NCBI RefSeq assembly: GCF_030348945.1
Contig: NZ_JAUCEN010000002.1
Span: 4,712,001-4,776,000 of the forward strand
Reading direction: 5' to 3'
Source: Peribacillus sp. ACCC06369
GTDB lineage: Bacteria; Bacillota; Bacilli; Bacillales; DSM-1321
DNA: 64,000 bases
Program-made: the position numbers and the translations under genes
Shown: positions 43,549 to 53,557 of the stretch, piece by piece
Numbering within the stretch: the first letter of the stretch is position 1
How the letters are laid out: every line of letters begins with the position of its first letter
Notes under the pieces: model-generated
What the model was told of the DNA's origin: nothing
The model's input: only the letters and a program-made list of their open reading frames with translations
Database searches by the model: none

Positions 43549-43650
43549 GGGTTTTGTTATACACTCATGTTATTTTTGAATGTGTGCATTTTATGAACTA
43601 ACGCATTTTACTCATCAGCCTCAATAGGTACGGCTCCTAATTTTGGAAGG

Positions 43651-44370
43651 TTATCGCCTTTGTTGAACTTTAACACCCTTAACCAAAAGCCAGAAAGCTA
43701 ATGATAACTCCCCAATCACACCAGGTATGGCTACAATCAATAAGAATATCGTTTTATAGTCGCTATAGTTGGTCAGAAGAAAGTGTGCAAAACTGTCTAT
43801 TACATACCCAGCAGATGCAATGACCAGGAAGATTCCGATCAATCTTGGCATGTAGCCTCCTGACCTGATTATTAAATAACCAACGATAAGCAAATGAAAG
43901 CCAAAAAACACCAACCCAATAAGCCATCCATTATTGAAAGCATCGATTAATGACAGCACTTGAGCATGTATCTGTTCAGGTGTGAATGCCGCCAAATATT
44001 CAGTACCACTTAGCAGTTGCAGTACACCCAGGAAATTATGCAAGGCGACCCCAAAGATGGCGGTGTACACCAACCTAAACCACGCAGCGAGCATCGCCAG
44101 ATTCTTATTAACGGGTAGAAGCAGAACATATAGAGCCCAAGCTAACAGCACATCAAGAATGAGCACGATGACAAAGCTAATGAATCCAGTCCTAAATAAC
44201 ATCTCATTGGTCATGATGTTAGTGGCAGTTGCTGCTGGATCATCAAAGACAATAAGTCCTTCAAGAACAGAAAAGTTAGAAAACATCGCAAGTATTGCCA
44301 TAAGCAATAGCCCTACTCCTGCGGCTCTAGAATAATGTAATGGCGGGGTTTCATTATTACGGTTTGTCAT
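43651..44370 (-). CDS. DUF4386-family membrane protein
   Basis: The 239-residue protein has six to seven membrane segments and the family features: a YSRAAGVGLLLMAILAMFSNF first segment, FRTGFISFVIVLILDVLLAWALY and a WLIGLVFFGFHLLIVGYLI-like middle block. DUF4386 proteins are common in Bacillaceae, often next to two-component systems, but their function is unknown. No such neighbour is here. Confidence 0.82.
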   Translation of the reverse strand: MTNRNNETPPLHYSRAAGVGLLLMAILAMFSNFSVLEGLIVFDDPAATATNIMTNEMLFRTGFISFVIVLILDVLLAWALYVLLLPVNKNLAMLAAWFRLVYTAIFGVALHNFLGVLQLLSGTEYLAAFTPEQIHAQVLSLIDAFNNGWLIGLVFFGFHLLIVGYLIIRSGGYMPRLIGIFLVIASAGYVIDSFAHFLLTNYSDYKTIFLLIVAIPGVIGELSLAFWLLVKGVKVQQRR

Positions 44371-44700
44371 TTCTGACTCCTCCTAATTTCCTGCTAACTT
44401 TACAATATTCGAAGTACTATTGTCATATGAATCAAAAGGATTGCTGTGGCAAAATTTATTCTCTTTTCTCGAATGGCCTTGAAATTCGTATTCTCAAAGA
44501 TATAAAGAATTGCTAACAATCGATAACAACATGCATGATTACTATCTTCTATATTAATTACCGTTTTAGTTGAGTTATCGATCCCCCTGCTGCCGTGGCG
44601 CTTCTTCAAGCAACACCTTTACCTGCTGTCTCCGGTTGATTTTGTTCTGTTTACACAAATCTAGTATAATTGAGAGATACATGAGAGAAGGAATGATAAA
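44371..44700. other. Intergenic region between DUF4386 and MEDS genes
   Basis: No supported gene. A minus-strand frame at 44400-44609 has no ribosome site and no recognisable protein features. A TATAAT box at 44666 probably belongs to the promoter of the MEDS gene. Confidence 0.4.
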
Positions 44701-45267
44701 TTGAAAAGCAAAATGAATCAGTTGTTTGAAGACCAAAAGAACGTTCATGTGCTGTATTCCTATAATGAAATGGAAAATTACATTAAACAGGTTTTAAGTT
44801 ATATCCAAGATGGCGTCGCGGCGGGAGACTACGTCATTCTTATTGAAAATGACCGTATTTATCCCATTATTCACAGAGAACTGAGTACACGATTAACGAA
44901 AGAGCAAATGGAGTTCATTCACTTCGTGAACAACTTCGATTTCTATTGTTCAAGCGGTAGTTATCATCCCCCTGCAATCGAAGAATACTTTAATAAAACA
45001 GTACAGCCCTATGTGGAAAATAAAATCTCTTTCCGATCATGGGCACATGTGGAGTGGGCGACCATGGAAGAGCCACTGCACATCATAGAAGATTTTGAGA
45101 GAACAGTAGATGAGGCAGTAAATCTGCTGTCATTTCCATTAATTTGTGCGTACGAAGGTGCTAGGATGCCAGACTACCTAAAAAAGATATTGATGGAAAC
45201 ACACCCTTATGTTCTAACCGAGGATGATATCATCACCTCGGAACAATACTTGCCTGTGAAAAAATAG
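44701..45267 (+). CDS. MEDS-domain protein
   Basis: The 188-residue soluble protein matches the MEDS (DcmR-type sensory) domain: NVHVLYSYNEMENYIKQVLSYI, then DGVAAGDYVILIEN near residue 40, and the C-terminal SFPLICAYEGARMPDYL. Related domains sense C1 compounds or sit in front of kinases; here the domain stands alone. TTG 44701 is the start, eight bases after GAAGGA. Role unknown; it may act in signalling with a partner encoded elsewhere. Confidence 0.78.
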   Translation: MKSKMNQLFEDQKNVHVLYSYNEMENYIKQVLSYIQDGVAAGDYVILIENDRIYPIIHRELSTRLTKEQMEFIHFVNNFDFYCSSGSYHPPAIEEYFNKTVQPYVENKISFRSWAHVEWATMEEPLHIIEDFERTVDEAVNLLSFPLICAYEGARMPDYLKKILMETHPYVLTEDDIITSEQYLPVKK

Positions 45268-45268
45268 A

Positions 45269-45306
45269 CAACATGCTTAGGAATTCTCCTAAGCGTGTTT
45301 TTTTGC
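45269..45306 (+). terminator. Terminator after the MEDS gene
   Basis: ACATGCTTAGGA / TCCTAAGCGTGT stem, 4-nt loop, T7. Confidence 0.88.
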
Positions 45307-45383
45307 CATGCATTTTATTGAGTTACCGACCACTTGTTATGAATTCCTTGTATATTTAAGCCGAAGTATTGTTAGTTTTGTGC

Positions 45384-45660
45384 GTTTACTCGTGAATTTC
45401 GTGCTTTTACTCGTGAGTTTCATGCTTTTACTTGCGAATTTCGTGTTTTTACTCGTGAGTTTCATGCGTTTACTCGTGAGTTTCGGTGCTTTACTCGTGA
45501 GTTCCGGTGCTTTACTCGTGAATTTCGTGCTTTTACTCGTGAATTCCGGTGCTTTACTCGTGAGTTCCGGCGTTTTACTCGTGAATTCCGGCGTTTTACT
45601 CGTGAATTCCGACGCTTTACTAGTGAGTTTTAGCGTTTTACTCGTGAATTCCACATTTCC
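45384..45660. repeat. 21-bp tandem repeat array, 13 copies
   Basis: The core ACTCGTGA (or a one- or two-base variant) starts at 45388, 45409, 45430, 45451, 45472, 45493, 45514, 45535, 45556, 45577, 45598, 45619 and 45640, an exact 21-bp period without indels. The unit is about TTTTACTCGTGAATTTCGTGC, with GAATTCC/GAGTTTC and CGTGC/CGGCG variants. A weaker copy may precede it at 45367. The period is a multiple of three and stop-free on both strands, so both strands show spurious ORFs. It lies between two terminators. Confidence 0.9.
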
Positions 45661-45663
45661 CAC

Positions 45664-45713
45664 CACAAAAAAAGAAGCGCCATAATGATTGATATGGCAC
45701 TTCTTCTTTTGCA
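45664..45713 (-). terminator. Terminator of gltD
   Basis: AAGAAGTGCCAT / ATGGCGCTTCTT stem with a T7 tail on the minus strand, directly after the gltD stop codon. Confidence 0.88.
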
Positions 45714-45714
45714 A

Positions 45715-47196
45715 TTATGGCAATACCGATGCGCCCATCAAGTAGCGGTCCACTTCACGTGCTACTTCACGGCCTTCATTTATCGCCCAAACGATGAGGC
45801 TTTGGCCTCTCCTTGCATCTCCGGCAGCGAAAACGCCTTCGACATTCGTTCTGTATTCGCCATAGACGGCATCAATTTTTTGATTGACTGTTTCTACGCC
45901 AAATTGAGTTAATAGTGGCTGTTCAGTGCCTTCAAATCCGATTGCGATGAAAACGAATTGGGCAGGCCATACTTTTTCAGTTCCTGGAACTTCCCTGAAA
46001 ATGTATATTCCATCTTCACCTTTGATTTTTTCCATTGAGATTGTATGCAGTTCTTTAACGTTTCCATTTTCATCGGCTACGATTTTCTTTGTTTGGATGG
46101 AATATTGACGCGGATCTGCACCAAATTTCGCTTCCGCTTCTTCATACGCATATTCTAGTGAAAATACATTCGGGTAGGCCGGCCACATATTATCAGATGT
46201 ACGGGCCGTCGGAAGGATTGGATGCTTCCCGAATTGTACGACGCTCTTACATTCCTGGCGAAGGGCAGTCGCGACACAGTCCGCTCCTGTATCCCCGCCG
46301 CCGATGACGATGACATCCTTACCCTTCGTGTCTAAAAATTTGCCGTCTTCAAAATTGGAGTCCAACAGGCTTTTAGTCGAAGTGGTCAAGTAATCCATAG
46401 CTAGGTGAATGCCTGATGCCCCGCGGCCTTCAATTTCCAGGTCACGCTGCTTTTGGGCACCTGTGCATAGGATGACTGCATCATATTGATCTTGCAGTTC
46501 TTCGGCTGAAATATCTTTGCCCACTTCCGTATTGGTAATGAAATCGATGCCTTCTTGGGTCAATAATTTGATCCGGCGTGCAACGACATCTTTTTCAAGT
46601 TTCATGTTCGGGATGCCGTATGTCAACAGCCCGCCTGCACGGTCTGCGCGCTCATAAACCGTGACAGAATGACCTGCTTGATTTAACTGATCGGCACTCG
46701 CCAATCCTGCTGGGCCTGAACCGATGATGGCAATTTTCTTGCCGGTCCTGCTCTCAGGGATGCGAGGCGTGATCCAGCCATTTTCAAATCCTTTATCGAT
46801 GATGGTCCGTTCAATGTTCTTGATGGTAACCGCAGGGTCGCTTATCGCTACCGTACAAGACCCTTCACATGGGGCCGGGCAAACTCGCCCGGTGAATTCA
46901 GGGAAATTATTCGTTTTCGACAAACGGTCCAATGCTTCTTTCCATCTGCCGCGGTAAACCAAATCATTCCACTCCGGGATCAGATTATGAATCGGACATC
47001 CTGTTGTGACTCGGTTCAATTCCATGCCCATATGGCAGAAAGGGGTCGCGCAGTCCATACACCGCGCTCCCTGTGTACTTAACTTTTCATCAGAGAAAGG
47101 AGCTGTATATTCTCTCCAGTCGCTTAAACGAGTGAGAGGATTCCGGTCTGTTGGCTTTTCTCGCGGATAATCCATAAATCCTGTTGCTTTTCCCAT
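45715..47196 (-). CDS. gltD: Glutamate synthase (NADPH) small subunit
   Basis: The 493-residue flavoprotein passes electrons from NADPH to the large subunit. The N-terminal region carries cysteines for two [4Fe-4S] clusters ([27 protein letters not shown], residues ~45-110). The FAD motif [13 protein letters not shown] lies near residue 155, the NADPH motif [15 protein letters not shown] near residue 295, and the C-terminal FAD motif is [18 protein letters not shown]. It lies 16 bp downstream of gltB. Confidence 0.96.
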   Translation of the reverse strand: MGKATGFMDYPREKPTDRNPLTRLSDWREYTAPFSDEKLSTQGARCMDCATPFCHMGMELNRVTTGCPIHNLIPEWNDLVYRGRWKEALDRLSKTNNFPEFTGRVCPAPCEGSCTVAISDPAVTIKNIERTIIDKGFENGWITPRIPESRTGKKIAIIGSGPAGLASADQLNQAGHSVTVYERADRAGGLLTYGIPNMKLEKDVVARRIKLLTQEGIDFITNTEVGKDISAEELQDQYDAVILCTGAQKQRDLEIEGRGASGIHLAMDYLTTSTKSLLDSNFEDGKFLDTKGKDVIVIGGGDTGADCVATALRQECKSVVQFGKHPILPTARTSDNMWPAYPNVFSLEYAYEEAEAKFGADPRQYSIQTKKIVADENGNVKELHTISMEKIKGEDGIYIFREVPGTEKVWPAQFVFIAIGFEGTEQPLLTQFGVETVNQKIDAVYGEYRTNVEGVFAAGDARRGQSLIVWAINEGREVAREVDRYLMGASVLP

Positions 47197-47212
47197 CTTT
47201 CTCTCCCCTTCC

Positions 47213-50200
47213 TTACTGCATCACAGCTTGTTTAGTGATTTTTTTATCTTGAACGGAATTTGCCTGAAATGCACTCATGATCGCTTCTTCATCCGACAAC
47301 CCAGCGTTCTTCTGCTCATTGATGCTTTTCATCATCCGTTTGTAATCTTTCGGAATGACTTTTACGAATTTCTTAACGAAATCCTCCCAGTTCTCCAGTA
47401 CATAAGAGGCTTTTGCACTCTCTGTATAATGAAGGTGGCTGTAAAGCATTTCTTTTACCTCTTTTGCATCATCCATATCCGCCAGCGTCTCGAATTCTAT
47501 CATTTCACCATTGCATAATGCCTTGAATTCTTCTGCATCATCGGCAAGTACATAAGCGATGCCGCCTGACATTCCTGCCGCAAAGTTTTTGCCGACGTCG
47601 CCAAGGATGACCACACGACCGCCTGTCATATACTCACAGCCATGGTCTCCAATTCCTTCAACCACGACATTGACTCCACTGTTCCGTACGGCAAATCGTT
47701 CTCCCGCACGGCCATTAATGTAGGCCTCGCCGCTTGTTGCACCGTATAAGGCGATATTACCGGCAATTACATTGTCCCCGGCCTCAATCTGATTCCCAGA
47801 AGGTGCCGTGACAATGATCTTTCCGCCAGATAATCCTTTCCCAACATAGTCATTGACATCACCTGTCAAATACATCGACATTCCTTTTGGAATGAACGCA
47901 CCGAAGCTCTGGCCCGCCGATCCCGTAAAGCGAAGTGTGATCGTATCTTCAGGCAAACCATCTTCCCCATAGCGTTTGGATACTTCACTGCCGACGATCG
48001 TTCCCACCACACGGTTCACGTTTGTAATCGGGAAGCTGACATCCACTTGGGTTTGATCATTTAAAGCAGGCTGCACCACAGGTAAAATCTCACGGATATC
48101 TAAGGATTCGTCAATTTTATGGTTTTGCGGAAGTTGATACGTACGTATCCCCTCCGGTTGGAAAAGAAGTGTCGTCAAGTCCAGATGCTTCGCTTTCCAA
48201 TGGTTTTGTGCCCGCTCGCTCACTTGTAAAACATCAGTGCGGCCGACCATCTCCTCTAGTGTTCTAAAACCAAGCTCAGCCATCGTTTCCCGCACTTCCT
48301 CAGCGATGAAGCGCATGAAATTCACGACATGATCCGGATCTCCAGTGAATTTGCTGCGAAGCTCAGGGTTTTGAGTAGCTACCCCGACTGGACATGTATC
48401 CAAATGACAAGCACGCATCATGACACAGCCAAGTACCACAAGCGGTGCCGTAGCAAAGCCGAATTCTTCCGCTCCAAGGATTGCCGCCATGACAACGTCG
48501 CGTCCCGTCATTAATTTCCCGTCCGTTTCAAGGACTACACGGCTGCGCAGGCCATTCAGCATCAATGTTTGGTGTGCTTCAGCAAGGCCAAGCTCCCAAG
48601 GAAGACCCGTATGTTTAATACTTGTTTTTGGTGATGCACCCGTACCGCCATCATACCCGCTGATAACGATGACATCTGCGGCACCTTTGGCCACACCCGC
48701 TGCAATCGTGCCTACGCCTGCTTTTGACACTAGCTTGACGCTGATCCTGGCATCACGATTCGCATTCTTTAAATCATGGATCAGCTGTGCCAAATCCTCA
48801 ATCGAATAGATATCATGATGCGGAGGCGGTGAAATCAGGCCGACACCTGGTGTGGAACCACGAACCTCTGCAACCCAAGGATATACTTTATTCCCCGGTA
48901 GCTGGCCGCCTTCACCCGGCTTTGCACCTTGTGCCATTTTGATTTGAAGTTCATCGGCATTGACTAGGTAATGGCTTTTCACACCAAAGCGTCCAGATGC
49001 AATTTGTTTAATCCCGCTACGGCGGTTATCACCATTTTCATCCACTTGGTAACGGCTTGGATGTTCCCCGCCTTCACCGCTATTGCTTTTTCCGCCTAAA
49101 CGGTTCATCGCGATCGCCAATGTTTCATGTGCTTCCTGACTCAATGAACCGAATGACATCGCACCCGTTTTGAATCGGCTGACGATGGATTCCACGGATT
49201 CCACTTCATCTATTGAAATGCTTTGGCGCTTTTGATCGAACGAGAATAAATTCCGTAAAAATCCGAGTCTCTCTTCATTCGCCAAGTTTGAATATTGCTT
49301 AAATAAATTATAATCGCCTTTCCGGCAGGCCCATTGCAGTGTATGGATCGTTTTAGGATTGAAAGCATGATGTTCCCCTGTTTTTCTCCATTGAAAATCA
49401 CTTCCGCTTTCAAGTGTTTGGTCAAGGGAATCAGCTGCAGCTTTTCTATGGCGAATCAACGCTTCATCCGCTATCGTTTCCAAATCTATCCCACTAAGCT
49501 GCGATGCCGTACCACTGAAATAGCGTTCGATTACATCAGCACCAATTCCGACTGCTTCGAAAATTTGTGCCCCACGATAACTTTGAATCGTGGAAATCCC
49601 CATTTTCGACATCACTTTTACGATACCTTCCGTCAAGGAGCTTACATATTTCCTTACCGTTTCTTCGTAGCTGATGGCTAAACTGCCTTCCAATACAGCT
49701 TGCTTATATGTTTCATAAGCAAGGTATGGGTAAATCGCATCCACTCCATACCCGATAAGGGACGCATAATGATGGACTTCCCTTGCTTCACCCGATTCAA
49801 CGATAATGCTCACTTTCGTACGGTTTCCATGACGGATAAGCTCTTGATGAAGGGAGCTCGCAGCCAACAAGGAAGGAATCGCAGCCTTTTCTTTGCTCAT
49901 ATCCTTATCAGATAATATCAAAAGGCTGACACCATCAGCGATCGCTTGTTCCGCTTCACGGCAGATGCGATCGAGTTCACTCTCTAAATCTTCTGAAAAT
50001 AAAGTGTGTATGACTTTGCTTTTGAATTCCGGATAGGCATTTTCCTTCAACTGCTGCATTTGACCTGGCGTCAAAACAGGTGAATCCAATTGAATGCGGC
50101 GGCTGTTCGTTTCATCCGGTTTCAGCAAATCTCCTTCCGCACCCAGAAATGTCATCGTTGACGTGACGATCTGTTCACGAAGCGAATCGATTGGCGGGTT

Positions 50201-51763
50201 GGTTACTTGTGCAAAGGATTGTTTGAAATAGTTGAATAGCGACTGCGGACGATCTGATAAGACCGCTAACGGAATGTCATTCCCCATGCTGCCCAGCGGG
50301 TCTTTGCCTTCGGTAATGACCGGCAGTAAATATTTTTGGACATCTTCATATGTGTATCCGAACGCTTTTTGCCTGAATAACAAATCACTCAATGGCTTCC
50401 CTTCGGTCACTGGTTCTTCGTCACTTAATTGAACAAGCTGTTCGTCCAGCCATTGCTGGTATGGATTTTCCTGAGCCATTTCCGTCTTGATTTCTTCATC
50501 GGAAACAATACGGCCTTCCTCTAAATCTATTAAAAGCATTCTGCCTGGGCTTAAACGATCTTTATATAATACATTCTCCGGCTCCACATCGATCACGCCG
50601 ACTTCGGAGGAGAAAATGATGTAGTCATCTTTTGTCACATAATACCTTGCAGGCCTTAAACCATTTCGATCCAGGATTGCCCCGATTTGCTTGCCATTCG
50701 TAAAGGATATGGCCGTCGGACCATCCCATGGCTCCATGAGCATGCTATGATATTCGTAAAATGCCTTCTTTTCCTTCGTCATATGCGGATTTTCCGTCCA
50801 TGGTTCAGGAATGAGCATCATGGCCGCATGTGCCGGTTTACGCCCGGCTAGGACGAAGAATTCAAGTGCATTATCAAGAATCGAGGAATCACTGCCGTCT
50901 ATATCCAAAATGGGCAGTACCTTTTGCAGGTCATCTCCGAATGCTTCTGAAACAAACTGCTGCTCACGCGCTTTCATCCAATTCACATTGCCTCTAAGCG
51001 TATTGATTTCGCCATTATGAATCAGGTAACGGTTTGGATGTGCCCGTTCCCAACTAGGAAAAGTATTCGTGCTGAAGCGGGAATGCACTAAAGCGAAAGC
51101 CGAAACGAAATCCTCCTGTTGAAGGTCAAGATAAAATGCATCCACCTGCTCAGGTGTCAACAAACCTTTGTAAACGATCGTAGTACTTGAAAGGCTGGCA
51201 AAATAAAAACGATTCCCACGTTCACGAGCCCAGTTTTCAGCTTGTTTTCTAATAATGAACAATTTACGTTCAAAAGCTAAATCATCGGTTATTCCTTCAC
51301 TGGCACCGATGAATACTTGGCGGATCGTCGGACATGTCTCCTTACCGACCTCCCCGATTTTCGCTGCATCAACAGGGACCGTTCTCCAGCCTAATAGCGT
51401 TTGGCCCTCTTGTTCGATAAATGCATTCAAACGAGCTTCAATTTCATTCCGTTCATCCTCATTGTTAGAGAAAAAAAGCATGCCTACACCGTAGCGCCCT
51501 TTTGCTGGCAAATTCATCTCCGGGCATGCCAGCCTGAAATATTTATCGGGAATCTGCACCATTAATCCTGCGCCATCTCCTGTAAGGGGATCGCTGCCTT
51601 GTCCGCCGCGATGATCTAATTGGCACAGCATCTTCAGTCCTTGTTTGACGATGTCATGTGTAGCAAGCCCTTTTAAATGAGCGTATAAACCGATCCCACA
51701 TGCATCATGTTCAAATTCAGGATGGTAGAGCCCTTGTGCTTTTGGTATTTGATTGTATGTCAT
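47213..51763 (-). CDS. gltB: Glutamate synthase large subunit
   Basis: The 1516-residue enzyme makes two glutamates from glutamine and 2-oxoglutarate. It carries a class II glutaminase domain whose catalytic Cys (22 in the precursor, in HDACGIG) becomes N-terminal after removal of a short propeptide. FMN-barrel blocks (SGYDGGTGASPKTS) follow, then a 3Fe-4S cysteine set (CVMMRACHLDTCPVG) and the C-terminal beta-helix (GGRVVILGDVGKNFAAGMSGG). ATG 51763 follows GGGGG by eight bases; the longer frame adds five residues. Transcription is probably activated by GltC from the adjacent box. Confidence 0.96.
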   Translation of the reverse strand: MTYNQIPKAQGLYHPEFEHDACGIGLYAHLKGLATHDIVKQGLKMLCQLDHRGGQGSDPLTGDGAGLMVQIPDKYFRLACPEMNLPAKGRYGVGMLFFSNNEDERNEIEARLNAFIEQEGQTLLGWRTVPVDAAKIGEVGKETCPTIRQVFIGASEGITDDLAFERKLFIIRKQAENWARERGNRFYFASLSSTTIVYKGLLTPEQVDAFYLDLQQEDFVSAFALVHSRFSTNTFPSWERAHPNRYLIHNGEINTLRGNVNWMKAREQQFVSEAFGDDLQKVLPILDIDGSDSSILDNALEFFVLAGRKPAHAAMMLIPEPWTENPHMTKEKKAFYEYHSMLMEPWDGPTAISFTNGKQIGAILDRNGLRPARYYVTKDDYIIFSSEVGVIDVEPENVLYKDRLSPGRMLLIDLEEGRIVSDEEIKTEMAQENPYQQWLDEQLVQLSDEEPVTEGKPLSDLLFRQKAFGYTYEDVQKYLLPVITEGKDPLGSMGNDIPLAVLSDRPQSLFNYFKQSFAQVTNPPIDSLREQIVTSTMTFLGAEGDLLKPDETNSRRIQLDSPVLTPGQMQQLKENAYPEFKSKVIHTLFSEDLESELDRICREAEQAIADGVSLLILSDKDMSKEKAAIPSLLAASSLHQELIRHGNRTKVSIIVESGEAREVHHYASLIGYGVDAIYPYLAYETYKQAVLEGSLAISYEETVRKYVSSLTEGIVKVMSKMGISTIQSYRGAQIFEAVGIGADVIERYFSGTASQLSGIDLETIADEALIRHRKAAADSLDQTLESGSDFQWRKTGEHHAFNPKTIHTLQWACRKGDYNLFKQYSNLANEERLGFLRNLFSFDQKRQSISIDEVESVESIVSRFKTGAMSFGSLSQEAHETLAIAMNRLGGKSNSGEGGEHPSRYQVDENGDNRRSGIKQIASGRFGVKSHYLVNADELQIKMAQGAKPGEGGQLPGNKVYPWVAEVRGSTPGVGLISPPPHHDIYSIEDLAQLIHDLKNANRDARISVKLVSKAGVGTIAAGVAKGAADVIVISGYDGGTGASPKTSIKHTGLPWELGLAEAHQTLMLNGLRSRVVLETDGKLMTGRDVVMAAILGAEEFGFATAPLVVLGCVMMRACHLDTCPVGVATQNPELRSKFTGDPDHVVNFMRFIAEEVRETMAELGFRTLEEMVGRTDVLQVSERAQNHWKAKHLDLTTLLFQPEGIRTYQLPQNHKIDESLDIREILPVVQPALNDQTQVDVSFPITNVNRVVGTIVGSEVSKRYGEDGLPEDTITLRFTGSAGQSFGAFIPKGMSMYLTGDVNDYVGKGLSGGKIIVTAPSGNQIEAGDNVIAGNIALYGATSGEAYINGRAGERFAVRNSGVNVVVEGIGDHGCEYMTGGRVVILGDVGKNFAAGMSGGIAYVLADDAEEFKALCNGEMIEFETLADMDDAKEVKEMLYSHLHYTESAKASYVLENWEDFVKKFVKVIPKDYKRMMKSINEQKNAGLSDEEAIMSAFQANSVQDKKITKQAVMQ

Positions 51764-51860
51764 ATTAATCGCCCCCATCGTATTCTTACACCGTTATATC
51801 ACTTACATTTATTCTAGGTTTTCAAATCGATATAAACAATATATAATTCTAATAGAATCT

Positions 51861-51875
51861 ATCTCAATTTGAGAT
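51861..51875. promoter_or_regulatory. GltC operator (Box I type)
   Basis: ATCTCAATTTGAGAT is a perfect 7+1+7 palindrome of the T-N11-A LysR type in the gltB-gltC spacer, 22 bases before gltC. In B. subtilis GltC binds very similar sequences to repress itself and activate gltAB. Confidence 0.75.
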
Positions 51876-51896
51876 GAATGGTTGGAGGATGAATAA

Positions 51897-52799
51897 ATGG
51901 AACTACGGCAATTACGTTATTTTGTTGAAGTCGCCGAGAGAGAACACGTCTCTGAAGCCGCAGAGCACCTGCATATCGCACAATCAGCAATCAGCCGGCA
52001 AATTTCCAGATTGGAAGATGAGCTTGGCGTCCTTTTATTTGAAAAAATCGGCCGAAATATTCAGTTAACCCCTATCGGAAAAATATTCCTTATCCATGCA
52101 AAAACGGCGATACATGCGATAGAATATGCCAAATATCAAATTGAGGAGTTTTTGGACCCTGAACACGGAACCATTAAGATTGGGTTCCCGACTAGCCTTT
52201 CCACCCATTTACTGCCTACCGTTATTTCTGCTTTTAAAGATGAGCAGCCGAATATCGGGTTCCACTTAAGACAGGGATCTTATTCCTCTTTAAAGGAAGC
52301 CATCAAAAATCGCGAAATCGGATTAGCCTTCCTTGGACCAATCCCGACAAACGATCCAGATATCGAAGGTCATATCCTGTTCACGGAAAACATTTCCGCT
52401 TTACTGCCCATAACTCACCCATTAGCGGAAAGGAAGAGTTTGCGACTAAATGACTTACGAAATGATCCATTCGTCTTGTTTCCGAAAGGATACATCCTTC
52501 ACACTATCGCTATCGAAGCGTGCAAAGCAGCTGGTTTCGCACCGAACATCACCTCGGAAGGTGAAGACATGGATTCCATTAAAGGTCTCGTATCAGCCGG
52601 AATCGGAGTCAGTCTGCTCCCTGAAAGTACGTTTTATGAAGTCACTCCAAGACTTACCGTCAAAATCCCGATCGATACACCCGAAGTCAAACGGACTGTT
52701 GGCATCATCACTCCAAAACACAGGGAATTGGCTCCATCGGAAAAGGTGTTTTATGAATTTGCCAAAAAGTTTTTCTCTGTTCTCGAGCAATATCAATAA
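51897..52799 (+). CDS. gltC: LysR-type regulator of glutamate synthase
   Basis: The 300-residue regulator has an N-terminal helix-turn-helix (VSEAAEHLHIAQSAISRQISRLE, residues 18-40) and a ligand-binding domain (IKIGFPTSLSTHLLP onwards). It senses 2-oxoglutarate and glutamate in B. subtilis. It is divergent from gltB with a palindromic operator between. TTGGAGG precedes the ATG. Confidence 0.93.
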   Translation: MELRQLRYFVEVAEREHVSEAAEHLHIAQSAISRQISRLEDELGVLLFEKIGRNIQLTPIGKIFLIHAKTAIHAIEYAKYQIEEFLDPEHGTIKIGFPTSLSTHLLPTVISAFKDEQPNIGFHLRQGSYSSLKEAIKNREIGLAFLGPIPTNDPDIEGHILFTENISALLPITHPLAERKSLRLNDLRNDPFVLFPKGYILHTIAIEACKAAGFAPNITSEGEDMDSIKGLVSAGIGVSLLPESTFYEVTPRLTVKIPIDTPEVKRTVGIITPKHRELAPSEKVFYEFAKKFFSVLEQYQ

Positions 52800-52935
52800 A
52801 ATATGGCGATCCTTCTAAACTGTGAATGTGAACGAAGATGGGACAGCCTTTTCCATAAATGATTTCACTAGACAACTTACAAATAGCCCACTGTTCGAAT
52901 AACGTATCAAGATTATTCGTTCAGGAGGAACTTAA

Positions 52936-53430
52936 ATGACACCCACCCATTCACATCTTGCATGGCATGAAACACTCGAGCTTCATGAATTGGTCGCCGC
53001 CCAGTCCAATGCCCTTATGAAATTTAAAAAAGCTTTTCCAAAAATAAAAGACCCCATTTTAAAAACGATATATAAGCAAACGATTGATACCCTTACCCAA
53101 AACATCATGGAGCTGCTGCAATTTTACCCATTGGCGCCTAAGACGGGCCGGGATGACGATGTATTAAGGGATGACGCTTCGGCCGCTGCTGCCGGGGAAT
53201 TGCTGGGCTTTGCCAAATCATCCATCAAAAGTTATGCACTTGCCATTACTGAAACAGCCACCCCTTCTCTTCGAAAAGTATTTAAGAAACATTTAAATGG
53301 AGCCATCGATACCCATGCCAAGATTTTCAACTACCTTTATGAAAGAAACCTCTATCCTGCATACGACTTGAACCAACTGCTTCAAAATGACGTCGATGTT
53401 GCCAATAAGGCTCTTTCCCAGCCATTCTAA
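52936..53430 (+). CDS. Spore coat protein, CotF family
   Basis: The 164-residue, mostly helical protein has the CotF-family pattern: WHETLELHELVAAQSNALMKF at the N-terminus and two helical hairpins with a C-terminal IDTHAKIFNYLYERNLYPAYD. Such proteins resemble ferritin-like four-helix bundles and are found in the spore coat. CAGGAGG precedes the ATG. Sporulation control is likely but no sigma-E or sigma-K promoter was assigned. Confidence 0.8.
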   Translation: MTPTHSHLAWHETLELHELVAAQSNALMKFKKAFPKIKDPILKTIYKQTIDTLTQNIMELLQFYPLAPKTGRDDDVLRDDASAAAAGELLGFAKSSIKSYALAITETATPSLRKVFKKHLNGAIDTHAKIFNYLYERNLYPAYDLNQLLQNDVDVANKALSQPF

Positions 53431-53432
53431 AT

Positions 53433-53470
53433 GCAAAAAAGGTAAGCATACCGATTGCTTGCCTTTTTGC
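53433..53470 (+). terminator. Terminator after the coat gene
   Basis: GCAAAAAAGGTAAGCA / TGCTTGCCTTTTTGC stem with T5. Confidence 0.82.
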
Positions 53471-53557
53471 CGCGTTCCGATTCCGGTTTTCATTATAATG
53501 TTATAATATATAAGAATTGGTTTTAATTAGGTTGAAAGTATTAAAGAGGTGAAAATC

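Noticed and set aside
44400..44609. Minus-strand ORF of 69 codons
   Set aside because: No ribosome site, no recognisable features, and the composition looks intergenic.
45384..45660. CRISPR array
   Set aside because: The units are directly tandem without unique spacers and no cas gene is in the window.
45308..45714. Two opposite-strand ORFs of 125 codons made of 7-residue repeats
   Set aside because: Both are by-products of the stop-free 21-bp tandem array; neither has a ribosome site, and the array lies between terminators.
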